Shown piece after piece: positions 1 through 8,180 of a stretch of DNA of 64,000 nucleotides. Every line of letters begins with the position of its first letter. The stretch's first letter is position 1. A model generated the notes under the pieces. That model saw nothing but the letters and a program-made list of their open reading frames with translations, ran no database searches and was not told where the DNA came from. The stretch is taken from the NCBI RefSeq assembly GCF_003325455.1, contig NZ_CP025198.1:2170001-2234000 (forward strand), read 5' to 3'. The translations under genes and the position numbers were made by a program. Origin of the DNA: Acidipropionibacterium virtanenii. Its GTDB lineage: Bacteria > Actinomycetota > Actinomycetes > Propionibacteriales > Propionibacteriaceae.

Positions 1-2548
1 ACTCCTCGGTGAAGGCCTCGGCCAAACCTGTGCCGATCTTCTTGCGCGTCATCTGGACCAGGCCCAGAGACGTCACCTCGGAGACCTGGTGACGGGTCCG
101 GTCCCGGCCCAGGCATTCCACCAGCCGGCGCACGAGCAGCTCCCGGTTGGCGGGCAGCACCATGTCGATGAAGTCGACGACGATGATGCCGCCGATATCG
201 CGCAGCCTGAGCTGCCGGACGATCTCCTCGGCCGCCTCCAGGTTGTTGGCGGTGACCGTGGCCTCCAGGTTGCCGGCGGTTCCGGTGAACTTTCCGGTGT
301 TGACATCGATGACCGTCATCGCTTCGGTCCGGTCGATGACCAGGGATCCGCCCGAGGGCAGGAAGACCTTCCGCTCCAACGCCTTGGCGATCGCCTCATC
401 GACGCGGTACTCCGCGAACGGGTCGCCCTGGGACTCCGTGTCCCACCGGGTCAGCCGGTCGCCCAGATCGGGAGCGACGTGATCGATGTAGTCCTTGATG
501 GTCTCGTACGCGTCATCGGGGCCGCCGTTGCCGGCCACCACGAGTTCGGTGAAATCAGCGGTGAACAGATCCCGGATGATCCTCACCGTCAGATCGGGCT
601 CGGCGTACAGCAGCACCGGGGCATGGGCCGATCCGGCCTTCCTCTCGATGCCCTCCCACTGCGCCTTCAGTCGGCTGATGTCGCGGACCAGATCCTCCTC
701 GGACGTCCCCTCGGCCGCAGTCCGCACGATGACCGATGCATCCGACGGGATGTTCTCGTCGATGACCCTCTTGAGCCGCTTGCGCTCCGTGTCGGCGAGC
801 TTGCGGGAGATCCCCGACAGGTGGCCGCCCGGCGAGTAGACGATGTAGCGTCCCGGGATCGAGATGTGGCTGGTCAGACGCGCGCCCTTGGCTCCGACGG
901 GATCCTTGGAGACCTGGACCAGCACCTGGTCGCCGGACTTCAGCACCTGCTCGATGCGCTTGTGCTCCCCCTCCTTGCCGAAGTGGTTCCAGTCCACCTC
1001 GCCCGCGTAGAGGACGGCGTTGCGCCCCCGTCCGATGTCGATGAACGCGGCCTCCATCGACGGGAGCACGTTCTGCACCTTGCCGAGGTAGACGTTGCCG
1101 ATCGAGGAGGCGGCCGAGCTGCGGTCGACGTAGTGCTCGACGAGGACCCCGTCCTCCAGCACCGCCAACTGGGAGTACTCGTCGGACTGGCGCACCACCA
1201 TGCGGCGCTCCACCGACTCCCGACGTGCCAGGAACTCCGCCTCGGTGAGGACGGCGCTGCGACGGCGGCCTGCGGCACGGCCCTCGCGACGGCGCTGCTT
1301 CTTGGCCTCCATCCGGGTCGAACCCTCGATCCCGGTCACCTCATCGGTCACCGAGTGGCGCGGGCGCGGTTCGCGGACCTTGACGACGACGTCGCTGGGA
1401 TCGTCCTCGGACCCCGAGGTGTCCTCCCCGCGACGACGGCGACGGCGGCGACGACGACGGGTCGCACCGCCGTCCTCAGCCCCCTCTCCATCAGTCCCGT
1501 GACCGTCATCGGAGTTCTTCTCGCCGGACTCCTTCTCGTCGGAGTCCCTGTCCTGCGACCTCCTGTCACCGGCCTCCTCCGAGTCCTCGGACTCCGAGGA
1601 GGAGTCCTCCTCACCGTTCTCGGCGGCGTCCCCGCGACGGCGACGACGCCCGCCGCGACGACGACGCCGACGGGCGGCATGGGAGTCCTCCTCGGGCTCC
1701 TGATCCTCGGAGTCGTCGGTGGAGGCGGCGGCCGTCTCATCGGCGGGCTCCTCCTTGCGACCCTCGTCCGCGTGGTCGCCCTCGGCGGCCGCGGGGTGCT
1801 TCTCATCGGAGTCCACCCGCTCCGCCTTGTCAGTCCGAGTGCTCGAACCGGTGGTCCGGCGGCGACGGCGCTTCACCGGGGTCTCCTCGCCGCCGATCTC
1901 AGCGGCGAGGGAGTCCAGGATGTCGGTGGCCGATCCGGCCTCGGCGGCGTCGAACGGATTGGCCAGGGTGCCCTCGACTCCGCGCCCCTTCTCGGCCGCC
2001 TCTCTGGCGGCCCTGTCGAGAGCGGCCTCGATCGTGTCGGCGTCGGAGAACTTCGGGGTGTCGGCACCCTCTCCGCCCTCGGGGGCAGCCGCCTTCGCCC
2101 GTCCGCGGCCGGTGGTCCGACGCGAGGATGTCCCTGTGGTGGCCCTCGCAGAGCGGCGCCTCGTGGTGCGAGCCGGCTCCTCGGCGCCCTCCGCGGCCGC
2201 CTCCGGCTCTGCGGTCGTCTTCGGCTCGGCGACCGGTGCGGCCTTCCCCGACGCCGTCGGCGCCTTCGTCGCGCCGCTCTCCTTCGCCGACGATGCGGCC
2301 GTACGGGTGGACCTCCGCCGTCCGACGGGCGGACGGGGCAGATCGGAGGCGTCGGTGTCGGCGGTGATGACGCTGCCGCCCGATCCGGCGGCCGTGGTGA
2401 CGACCTTCGTCACCGGGGTCGACGCGGTAGTGGCGGCCGGCGCTCCGGCGGGACGGGAGGCCGCCCGATGGCGCCGCCTCGTCACGGGCGCCTCCGGTTC
2501 TTTCCCGTCGTCGTTGAAGATGGAATTCTCAGAAGTGTCCTGGACCAT
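1..2548 (-). CDS. rne: Ribonuclease E/G (Rne/Rng family), 3' end cut by window edge
   Basis: Endoribonuclease for rRNA maturation and mRNA decay. About 849 residues are visible and the C-terminus lies outside the window. Residues 1-470 are low complexity, mixing Ala/Thr/Pro, acidic stretches and Arg blocks (one run of ten Arg). The S1 domain begins near residue 478 (SIGNVYLGKV). The catalytic core follows, with the acidic motif VIDVNTG near 745 and VVDFIDM near 792, the two Mg-binding Asp regions of the family. The ATG at 2548 is the first in frame; an extended -10 about 200 bases upstream implies a long leader. The zinc-link cysteines would lie past the edge. Long R/E-rich N-terminal extensions are usual in actinobacterial RNase E. 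Family assignment is firm; the symbol rne rather than rng is convention. Confidence 0.93.
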   Translation of the reverse strand, partial: MVQDTSENSIFNDDGKEPEAPVTRRRHRAASRPAGAPAATTASTPVTKVVTTAAGSGGSVITADTDASDLPRPPVGRRRSTRTAASSAKESGATKAPTASGKAAPVAEPKTTAEPEAAAEGAEEPARTTRRRSARATTGTSSRRTTGRGRAKAAAPEGGEGADTPKFSDADTIEAALDRAAREAAEKGRGVEGTLANPFDAAEAGSATDILDSLAAEIGGEETPVKRRRRRTTGSSTRTDKAERVDSDEKHPAAAEGDHADEGRKEEPADETAAASTDDSEDQEPEEDSHAARRRRRRGGRRRRRGDAAENGEEDSSSESEDSEEAGDRRSQDRDSDEKESGEKNSDDGHGTDGEGAEDGGATRRRRRRRRRRGEDTSGSEDDPSDVVVKVREPRPRHSVTDEVTGIEGSTRMEAKKQRRREGRAAGRRRSAVLTEAEFLARRESVERRMVVRQSDEYSQLAVLEDGVLVEHYVDRSSAASSIGNVYLGKVQNVLPSMEAAFIDIGRGRNAVLYAGEVDWNHFGKEGEHKRIEQVLKSGDQVLVQVSKDPVGAKGARLTSHISIPGRYIVYSPGGHLSGISRKLADTERKRLKRVIDENIPSDASVIVRTAAEGTSEEDLVRDISRLKAQWEGIERKAGSAHAPVLLYAEPDLTVRIIRDLFTADFTELVVAGNGGPDDAYETIKDYIDHVAPDLGDRLTRWDTESQGDPFAEYRVDEAIAKALERKVFLPSGGSLVIDRTEAMTVIDVNTGKFTGTAGNLEATVTANNLEAAEEIVRQLRLRDIGGIIVVDFIDMVLPANRELLVRRLVECLGRDRTRHQVSEVTSLGLVQMTRKKIGTGLAEAFTEE

Positions 2549-2889
2549 ATGGTCTCCTAGGCCTTGCGGCACAATCAGATGCCCGCAGCCTCCCGAAGTT
2601 CCGCGACCGTTCGGCGCGGCGCCCTTCGAGGGAGCGAGACAAAAGCTGGCGGTGAGCTCCGAGGCCCTGATCCCCCGCGGTCGCCGTGGCGTCGCGGTAT
2701 GGATCCCGACTCTGGAGATTGGGGCGGTGCCCCGTCACCTGATGCCGATTATGCCACAAACTTTGCCGCCGGCGGTGGAGGCGACTCCCCCTACACCCCT
2801 CGATGCGCCGGTCGCGCTGTGGTCCGGGTTTCTCCCGCGGGCCTCTCGCAAGGCTTGGCGATGACCCCCCGCCCCCCTCAACACGCCAC
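2549..2889. other. Intergenic region: RNase E/G leader
   Basis: This 340-base gap holds no convincing gene. Read on the minus strand it has an extended -10 (TGG then CATAAT, 2748-2753), a G-rich repeat element at 2775-2803 related to ones at 10.4 and 34.0 kb, and about 195 bases of probable 5' leader. The 30 bases next to 2890 are C/G homopolymer-rich. Confidence 0.6.
2748..2753 (-). promoter_or_regulatory. Candidate extended -10 of the RNase E/G gene
   Basis: On the minus strand the hexamer CATAAT is preceded by TGG, matching the extended -10 form TGnTATAAT. No good -35 is visible. The predicted start site near 2741 would give a leader of about 190 nt. Inference from motif only. Confidence 0.4.
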
Positions 2890-3636
2890 TCAGGCGTCGC
2901 TCCAGACGCGTCTGGGACCGCCGTCCAGCGGATCCAGCAACTCGGTGAGAATCCCCCGAGCGGGATCGACCGGCCGCCCCTGAGCCAGCCTCACCGACAG
3001 GCAGCCGGCCGGATCCAGAGCCCCGGCCTGCTGGGCCAGAGCGGTCAGGACGTCATCGGGACGCACCAGCGGCGTCCGGTGCCACAGCATGAGCCGCAGG
3101 CTTCCCTCGTGGAGGTCCAGCCCGATCAGTGCCGAGCGGACATCGAACTCGCGCCGGCCCGATTTCGTCATCCGTGTCACGAGATGGGACTCTGCGGCCA
3201 GCAGCTCCGCGACGGCCGGCCCCAGCCCGACCACGGGCCCGGGGTCCATCAGCCAGGCCGAGGCCGTGAGAAGCTCCGTGAACGGCGTCCGATCGGTCTC
3301 CACCACCCGCAGTACCGCCAGCCCGGAGGGCAGCGAGTCATCCAGTTCCCGGGCGACCCAGGACGGATCGCGACGCGAGGCGAGTCCGATCTCCAGGTAC
3401 TCCGCCTCGCTGGCCGCACCGGTGGCCGAGGCGCTGGCATAGGAGATCCGCGGGTGGGGATGGAATCCCGATGAGTACGACATCGGGACCCGGGCCCTGT
3501 TCAGCGCCCGCTCGATCGCCCGCGCGACATCCCGGTGACTGGTGAACCTCGCAGTTCCGCGCTTGGCGTAGTGCACCCGCAGCCGCTGTACCGGGGGCTC
3601 CTGCTGCTCGGGCTGCCCCGCCGTCCGTCTCGCCAC
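2890..3636 (-). CDS. TIGR03936 family radical-SAM-associated protein (DUF2344)
   Basis: A 248-residue protein of the family linked to, and sometimes fused with, TIGR03960 radical SAM proteins; its biochemical role is not established. The N-terminal pattern RLRVHYAKRGTARFTSHRD and the segment YSSGFHPHPRISYA are typical. The start is GTG at 3636. It lies between RNase E/G and a GH3 gene, 16 bases after the latter, so it is probably the third gene of a minus-strand operon. The partner radical SAM gene is nearby (5281-7242) but separated by the GH3 gene, which is unusual. Confidence 0.85.
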   Translation of the reverse strand: MARRTAGQPEQQEPPVQRLRVHYAKRGTARFTSHRDVARAIERALNRARVPMSYSSGFHPHPRISYASASATGAASEAEYLEIGLASRRDPSWVARELDDSLPSGLAVLRVVETDRTPFTELLTASAWLMDPGPVVGLGPAVAELLAAESHLVTRMTKSGRREFDVRSALIGLDLHEGSLRLMLWHRTPLVRPDDVLTALAQQAGALDPAGCLSVRLAQGRPVDPARGILTELLDPLDGGPRRVWSDA

Positions 3637-3652
3637 AGCTCGAAAGGCTAGC

Positions 3653-5284
3653 TCACGCCATCTCCACCGGTAGCGCGCCCTCGGCCCGGCTCTGCCCGGC
3701 CAACACCCGGGCGACCGCGTCGACCGCCGGTGGGGCCAAGGAGTAGACGGCCAACTGGGTCACGGCAGCGGGCAGGTACGCCGCGTCATAGGGCACACCG
3801 ACCGAGACCGCCACCGTCGTCGTCCCCGATTCAGCCAGCCGGCCGACCAGCTCCGCCTGGGCCGATCCTGCCGCGACGTCATGGGTGAGGCACACCACCA
3901 GATCCTGATCGCGAGCGGCCACGGCCAGCCCCGCCGCGGCGGCGGCCGACGGCTCCCGACCGGTCTGCTCGCCCCGGACGACGGCGCCGAAGCCGCGCAG
4001 CCGCCCGGCCAGCAGAGCGACCAGGTCCCCGTCCTGGGCCTCGCCCCACCCGCAGACCAGCACCCTCAGACCTGCCAGAGACCCGGGCAGCGGCGCCCCC
4101 TCGTTGACCCTCGTGACGGCTGCCGCGGCGACCTGATCGGCCACCTCCCGATGAGCCGGTGAACCCACCACCGACAGGTCGGGCGCCGCGATCGGCGAAC
4201 CGCCCCGAAGGAGCCCGCGCCGGGCCTTGAGACGCAGCACCCGCAGCACCTTGGCGTCGAGTTCGGCCGGCGGCAACCGACCCCCGGTCACCGCCGCCGT
4301 CACGGCGTCCCGGGCTCCGAGGGGATCGGGAGGCATCAGGATCAGGTCGGCCCCCGCCAACAGGGCCCGTACCGCGATCTCGGGATCGTCATGGTCCTGG
4401 CGCACCCCGCTCATCTGCAGCGAGTCGGTGATGATCACCCCGTCGAATCCCAGGCCGGTGCGCAGCATGCCGTCGAGCACGCGGCGGCTCAATGTGGCGG
4501 GCTGCCCGTCGGGCTCCAGTTCGGGGAGGCGGATGTGGGCGGTCATCACCATGTCGACGCCGGCCTCGATCGCCGACCTGAACGGCGGGGCGTCGACCCG
4601 CTCCCAGAGGGACCGGTCGTGCTCGATCACCGGCAGGCCGGTGTGCGAGTCCGTGGAGGTGTCCCCGTGCCCCGGGAAGTGCTTGGCGCACGCCGAGACT
4701 CCGGCGTCGTCCTGATACCCGCTCACCTGGGCGGCCACCATCCGCGCCACCAGGCCCGGATCGGAGCCGAAGGAGCGCACCCCGATCACCGGGTTGGCCG
4801 GGTTGACGTTGACGTCGGCGTCGGGGGCCAGATCCACATTGATGCCGACCGCCATCAGTTCCGCCCCGGTGATGGCCGCGCTGCGCCGCGCCAGCCCGGG
4901 ATCCCCCGCCGCCGCCAAGGCCATCGCCCCGGGGAACAGAGTGGCCGGCGGGCCGAAACGGCTCGAGGGGCCCTGCTCCTGGTCGGTGGCGATGAGCATC
5001 CCCGTTCCCGAATCCTGCCGCGCGATCTCCTGGAGACGCCTCGACAGCCCGGCCAGAGCACCCGGACCCTCGGCGAAGGAGTCCGTCCACCGGAAGTAGA
5101 TCGCCGATCCCAGGTGAAGCGCCCGGACCGCCTCTGCCGCGGTCGGCACGCCGAAGCGGCGCCCATTGCCCTCGTGGGGCCGGTCCGGATCGGTTCCGTA
5201 GACCTCGCACATCATCAGCTGGCCGATCTTCTCCGCCAGGCTCATCCTCGCCAGGATCTCCTCCGGCGTCTCCGCGATGCTCAC
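3653..5284 (-). CDS. Glycoside hydrolase family 3, beta-N-acetylhexosaminidase (NagZ-like)
   Basis: Predicted to remove terminal beta-N-acetylglucosamine from muropeptide fragments in cell-wall recycling. Its 543 residues contain the NagZ signature KHFPGHGDT near residue 200 with a following DSHxxLP, and the Asp nucleophile region GVIITDSLQM near 285. The C-terminal half resembles a GH3 accessory domain. No signal peptide is seen, so the enzyme is probably cytoplasmic, unlike many secreted Gram-positive homologues. The start is GTG at 5284, overlapping the upstream stop in a GTGA, which implies translational coupling. Position between two radical-SAM-associated genes is unusual. Confidence 0.88.
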   Translation of the reverse strand: MSIAETPEEILARMSLAEKIGQLMMCEVYGTDPDRPHEGNGRRFGVPTAAEAVRALHLGSAIYFRWTDSFAEGPGALAGLSRRLQEIARQDSGTGMLIATDQEQGPSSRFGPPATLFPGAMALAAAGDPGLARRSAAITGAELMAVGINVDLAPDADVNVNPANPVIGVRSFGSDPGLVARMVAAQVSGYQDDAGVSACAKHFPGHGDTSTDSHTGLPVIEHDRSLWERVDAPPFRSAIEAGVDMVMTAHIRLPELEPDGQPATLSRRVLDGMLRTGLGFDGVIITDSLQMSGVRQDHDDPEIAVRALLAGADLILMPPDPLGARDAVTAAVTGGRLPPAELDAKVLRVLRLKARRGLLRGGSPIAAPDLSVVGSPAHREVADQVAAAAVTRVNEGAPLPGSLAGLRVLVCGWGEAQDGDLVALLAGRLRGFGAVVRGEQTGREPSAAAAAGLAVAARDQDLVVCLTHDVAAGSAQAELVGRLAESGTTTVAVSVGVPYDAAYLPAAVTQLAVYSLAPPAVDAVARVLAGQSRAEGALPVEMA

Positions 5285-7242
5285 GAGGCGTCACCGGCCG
5301 GGCTCACCCGCAGCGGGATCAGTGCACGTCCGGACGGCCCGATCTGGATCTCGGTGCCCATCTGCGGGCACACGCCGCAGTCGTAACACGGATTCCAGCG
5401 GCAGTCGTCGACGGGTTCCCCTCCCAGGGAGTCCTGCCAGTCGTCCCACAGCCAGTCGCGGTCGAGCCCCGCATCGAGATGATCCCACGGCAGCACCTCG
5501 GAGTAGTCGCGCTCACGGGTGGTGTACCAGTCCAGGCTCACCCCCAGCGGCTCGAGTTCCTGCTCGCAGCAGGCCACCCAGCGGTCGTAGGAGAAGTGCT
5601 CGTTCCATCCGTCGAAGACTCCCCCGTCCCGCCAGACGGCCTCGATCACCCGGCCGACCCGCCGGTCACCGCGCGAGAGCAGGCCCTCGATGATCCCGGG
5701 GCGGCCGTCGTGGTAACGCATCCCGATGGCCCGTCCGAACCGCCGATCGGCCCTGATGGCGTCGCGCAGCTTCCCCAACCGGTCGTCGATCGTCTCGGCC
5801 GATGCCTGCCCGGCCCACTGGAACGGGGTGTGGGGCTTGGGCACGAAACCGCCGATCGAGATCGTGCAGCGCACGTCCCGGCTTCCGGCGGCGGCCCTGC
5901 CCGCCTCGATGACGTGGGCCGCCATGTCGTGGATTCCCAGGACGTCCTCGTCGGTCTCGGTGGGCAGGCCGCACATGAAGTACAGCTTCACCTGCCGCCA
6001 GCCGTTGCCGAAGGCGGTGGCGACGGTCGAGATGAGATCCTCCTCGGTCACCTGCTTGTTGATCACCCGGCGCATCCGCTCCGAACCGCCCTCCGGGGCG
6101 AAGGTGAGCCCCGACCGCCGGCCGTTGCGGGACAGCTCATTGGCCAGATCGATGTTGAAGGCGTCGACCCGGGTACTCGGCAAGGACAGGGAGGTGTTGG
6201 TGCCCTCGTAGCGATCGGCCAGCTGACGGGTGATCTCACCGATCTCGGAATGGTCGGCGCTCGACAGGGAGAGCAGCCCCACCTCCTCCAGACCGGTTGC
6301 ATTGAGGCCCTGTTCCACCATCGCCCCGATGGTGTCGATGGATCGCTCGCGGACCGGTCGGGTGATCATGCCGGCCTGGCAGAACCGGCAGCCCCTGGTG
6401 CAGCCGCGGAAGATCTCCACCGAGTACCGCTCGTGGACGGTCTCTGCGATCGGCACCACCGGACGGGCCGGGTAGGGCCACCGGTCGAGATCCATGACGG
6501 TGTGCTTGGCGACCGAGAACGGCGCCCGGACCCGATTGGGGGCCACCTGCCCGATCTGCCCGTCGGGCAGGTAGCCGACGTCGTAGAAGGAGGGCACATA
6601 GACCCCACCGGTCTCCGCAAGCCGCTGCAGCAGCTCCTCGCGCCCGCCAGGTCGGCCGTCCTCCTTCCAGCGGTCGAGGATCCTGCTCACCTCGAGCACC
6701 GCCTCCTCTCCGTCTCCGAGGATGGCGGCATCGATGAAGTCGGCGATCGGTTCGGGATTGAAGGAGGCGTGACCGCCGACGATGACCAGCGGATCGCAGT
6801 CGCGGCGATCGCACTGGTGGACGGGGATATCACCGAGATCCAGCGCGTTGAGAAGGTTCGTGTAGCCGAGCTCGGTCGACAGGGACACACCGACGATGTC
6901 GAACGCACCGATCCGACGATGGCCGTCCAGGGTGAACTGGGGCACTCCGGAGCTGCGCATGAGCCTCTCCATGTCCGGCCACACCGCGTAGCTGCGCTCC
7001 GCGAGGATCCAGTCCTGCTCGTTGAGCACCTCGTAGAGGATCGCGACGCCCTGGTTGGGCTGGCCCACCTCATAGGCGTCCGGGTACATCAGGGCCCACC
7101 GCACCCGGGCGCCGTCCCAGGGCTTCACCACACTGTTGACTTCTCCGCCCACGTACTGGATGGGTCTGCTCACACGGTTGAGCAGCGGCTCCAGACGCGG
7201 GAACAGATCCTCGGCCTCGGTATCGGCATTCACGACCGCCAT
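5281..7242 (-). CDS. TIGR03960 family B12-binding/radical SAM protein
   Basis: A 653-residue radical SAM protein of unknown substrate. The N-terminal third resembles the cobalamin-binding-like domain of the family. The cluster motif is CTRGCRFCQAG (CxxxCxxC) near residue 280. A Cys-rich C-terminal tail (CYDCGVCPQMG) may hold another metal site. The start is ATG at 7242. The gene begins the operon TIGR03960, GH3, TIGR03936 and perhaps RNase E/G. TIGR03960 and TIGR03936 co-occur widely beside RNase E/G in actinobacteria, which suggests an RNA-linked job (inference). Confidence 0.87.
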   Translation of the reverse strand: MAVVNADTEAEDLFPRLEPLLNRVSRPIQYVGGEVNSVVKPWDGARVRWALMYPDAYEVGQPNQGVAILYEVLNEQDWILAERSYAVWPDMERLMRSSGVPQFTLDGHRRIGAFDIVGVSLSTELGYTNLLNALDLGDIPVHQCDRRDCDPLVIVGGHASFNPEPIADFIDAAILGDGEEAVLEVSRILDRWKEDGRPGGREELLQRLAETGGVYVPSFYDVGYLPDGQIGQVAPNRVRAPFSVAKHTVMDLDRWPYPARPVVPIAETVHERYSVEIFRGCTRGCRFCQAGMITRPVRERSIDTIGAMVEQGLNATGLEEVGLLSLSSADHSEIGEITRQLADRYEGTNTSLSLPSTRVDAFNIDLANELSRNGRRSGLTFAPEGGSERMRRVINKQVTEEDLISTVATAFGNGWRQVKLYFMCGLPTETDEDVLGIHDMAAHVIEAGRAAAGSRDVRCTISIGGFVPKPHTPFQWAGQASAETIDDRLGKLRDAIRADRRFGRAIGMRYHDGRPGIIEGLLSRGDRRVGRVIEAVWRDGGVFDGWNEHFSYDRWVACCEQELEPLGVSLDWYTTRERDYSEVLPWDHLDAGLDRDWLWDDWQDSLGGEPVDDCRWNPCYDCGVCPQMGTEIQIGPSGRALIPLRVSPAGDAS

Positions 7243-7271
7243 GCTATGAGCACAGCGGCGCAGGGCACGAG

Positions 7272-7300
7272 ACCGACGCCCGGACGTGCCGGGCGTCGGT
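7272..7300 (-). terminator. Hairpin terminator after ndk
   Basis: A perfect 12-bp stem (7272-7283 with 7289-7300) and a 5-base loop lie 12 bases past the ndk stop. No U tract follows, as with most hairpins in this window. Confidence 0.7.
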
Positions 7301-7312
7301 CATGGATGGGGG

Positions 7313-7750
7313 TCAGGCCGCCGCGGCGTCAACCACGAGAAGATGCGGGAACCACAACCCGATCTCCCGTGCCGCCGACTCGGGGGAGTCGGAGGCGTGT
7401 ACCAGATTGCGCCGCTGCTGGGTGCCGAAGTCGCCACGGATCGTGCCCGGCGCGGCATCCGCGCAGTCGGTCCTGCCGTTCGTGGCGCGCACCACCTGGA
7501 TCGCTTTGCGGCCCTCCAGCACCATCGCGACCAACGGGCCCGAGGTGATGAAGTCCTCAAGCCCCTGGTAGTACTCCCGACCGATGTGCTCGGCGTAATG
7601 CGCCTTCGCCAGGTCGCCATCGATGGTGCGCATCTGCATCGCGAGCACCTTCAGTCCTCGCGCCTCGTATCTGCCGATGATCTCTCCGATGAGATGACGC
7701 TTCACTGCGTCCGGCTTGAGAAGCACGAGGGTACGTTGCTTGTCAGTCAT
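7313..7750 (-). CDS. ndk: Nucleoside diphosphate kinase
   Basis: Transfers the gamma phosphate of ATP to NDPs through a phosphohistidine. The 145-residue protein has the N-terminal pattern TLVLLKPDAVKR, the segment APGTIRGDFG and the active-site histidine in NLVHASDS. The ATG at 7750 was chosen over an upstream in-frame codon because it fits the family N-terminus and a TATGGT hexamer sits exactly 6 bases before it. It is last in the rbpA-folC-DUF4233-ndk run and may also have its own leaderless promoter. Confidence 0.95.
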   Translation of the reverse strand: MTDKQRTLVLLKPDAVKRHLIGEIIGRYEARGLKVLAMQMRTIDGDLAKAHYAEHIGREYYQGLEDFITSGPLVAMVLEGRKAIQVVRATNGRTDCADAAPGTIRGDFGTQQRRNLVHASDSPESAAREIGLWFPHLLVVDAAAA

Positions 7751-7756
7751 GGCCCG

Positions 7757-7762
7757 ACCATA
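7757..7762 (-). promoter_or_regulatory. Candidate -10 for leaderless ndk transcript
   Basis: On the minus strand TATGGT is followed by 6 bases and the ATG. No Shine-Dalgarno is present. The layout matches other TANNNT hexamers directly before starts in this window. Confidence 0.45.
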
Positions 7763-7825
7763 TCGCACCCGATCGGCGCCCGGACCCCACCCTCGGGTGT
7801 GTGCGGCTTCGCCCCGGGGCCCCGG

Positions 7826-8176
7826 TCAGCGTGCGGGCCGACGACTCTGAAGACGTCTTCCCAGCACGAAGGTGGAGACCCAGATCACCGCGAAGATCGC
7901 CCCGACCAGGTACATCATCGGGGTGAGCAGTCCCATCGCGACAGCCACGGCCTGGGTGAGCCAGCCCACCGGGTATCCCCAGCCGTGGCGCAGTCCCGCG
8001 AGCGCGGCCAGGCAGAGCACGATGCCCAGGGCTCCCGCGCCGATCGCCGGGCCGGCCGGCAGCTCCGAGATGAAGATCATCCCCGGCACGGCCAGCACGA
8101 AGACCACCGCCTCGAAGGTCAGGGTCGCGGCGAGCGGACTGACCATCGGGTTCTCGTTCTCGAGCCCCGTGCGCAT
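7826..8176 (-). CDS. DUF4233 membrane protein
   Basis: A 116-residue integral membrane protein with about four hydrophobic segments and a basic C-terminus (GRRLQSRRPAR). DUF4233 proteins usually sit directly after folC in actinobacteria; their function is unknown. The ATG at 8176 is 4 bases after the folC stop, supporting this start over upstream in-frame codons that lie inside folC. It ends 75 bases before the ndk start. Confidence 0.8.
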   Translation of the reverse strand: MRTGLENENPMVSPLAATLTFEAVVFVLAVPGMIFISELPAGPAIGAGALGIVLCLAALAGLRHGWGYPVGWLTQAVAVAMGLLTPMMYLVGAIFAVIWVSTFVLGRRLQSRRPAR

Positions 8177-8180
8177 CGCG

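Noticed and set aside
89-2560. An 823-codon open frame on the plus strand
   Set aside because: It is the complement of the RNase E/G gene; the real minus-strand protein has clear S1 and catalytic motifs.
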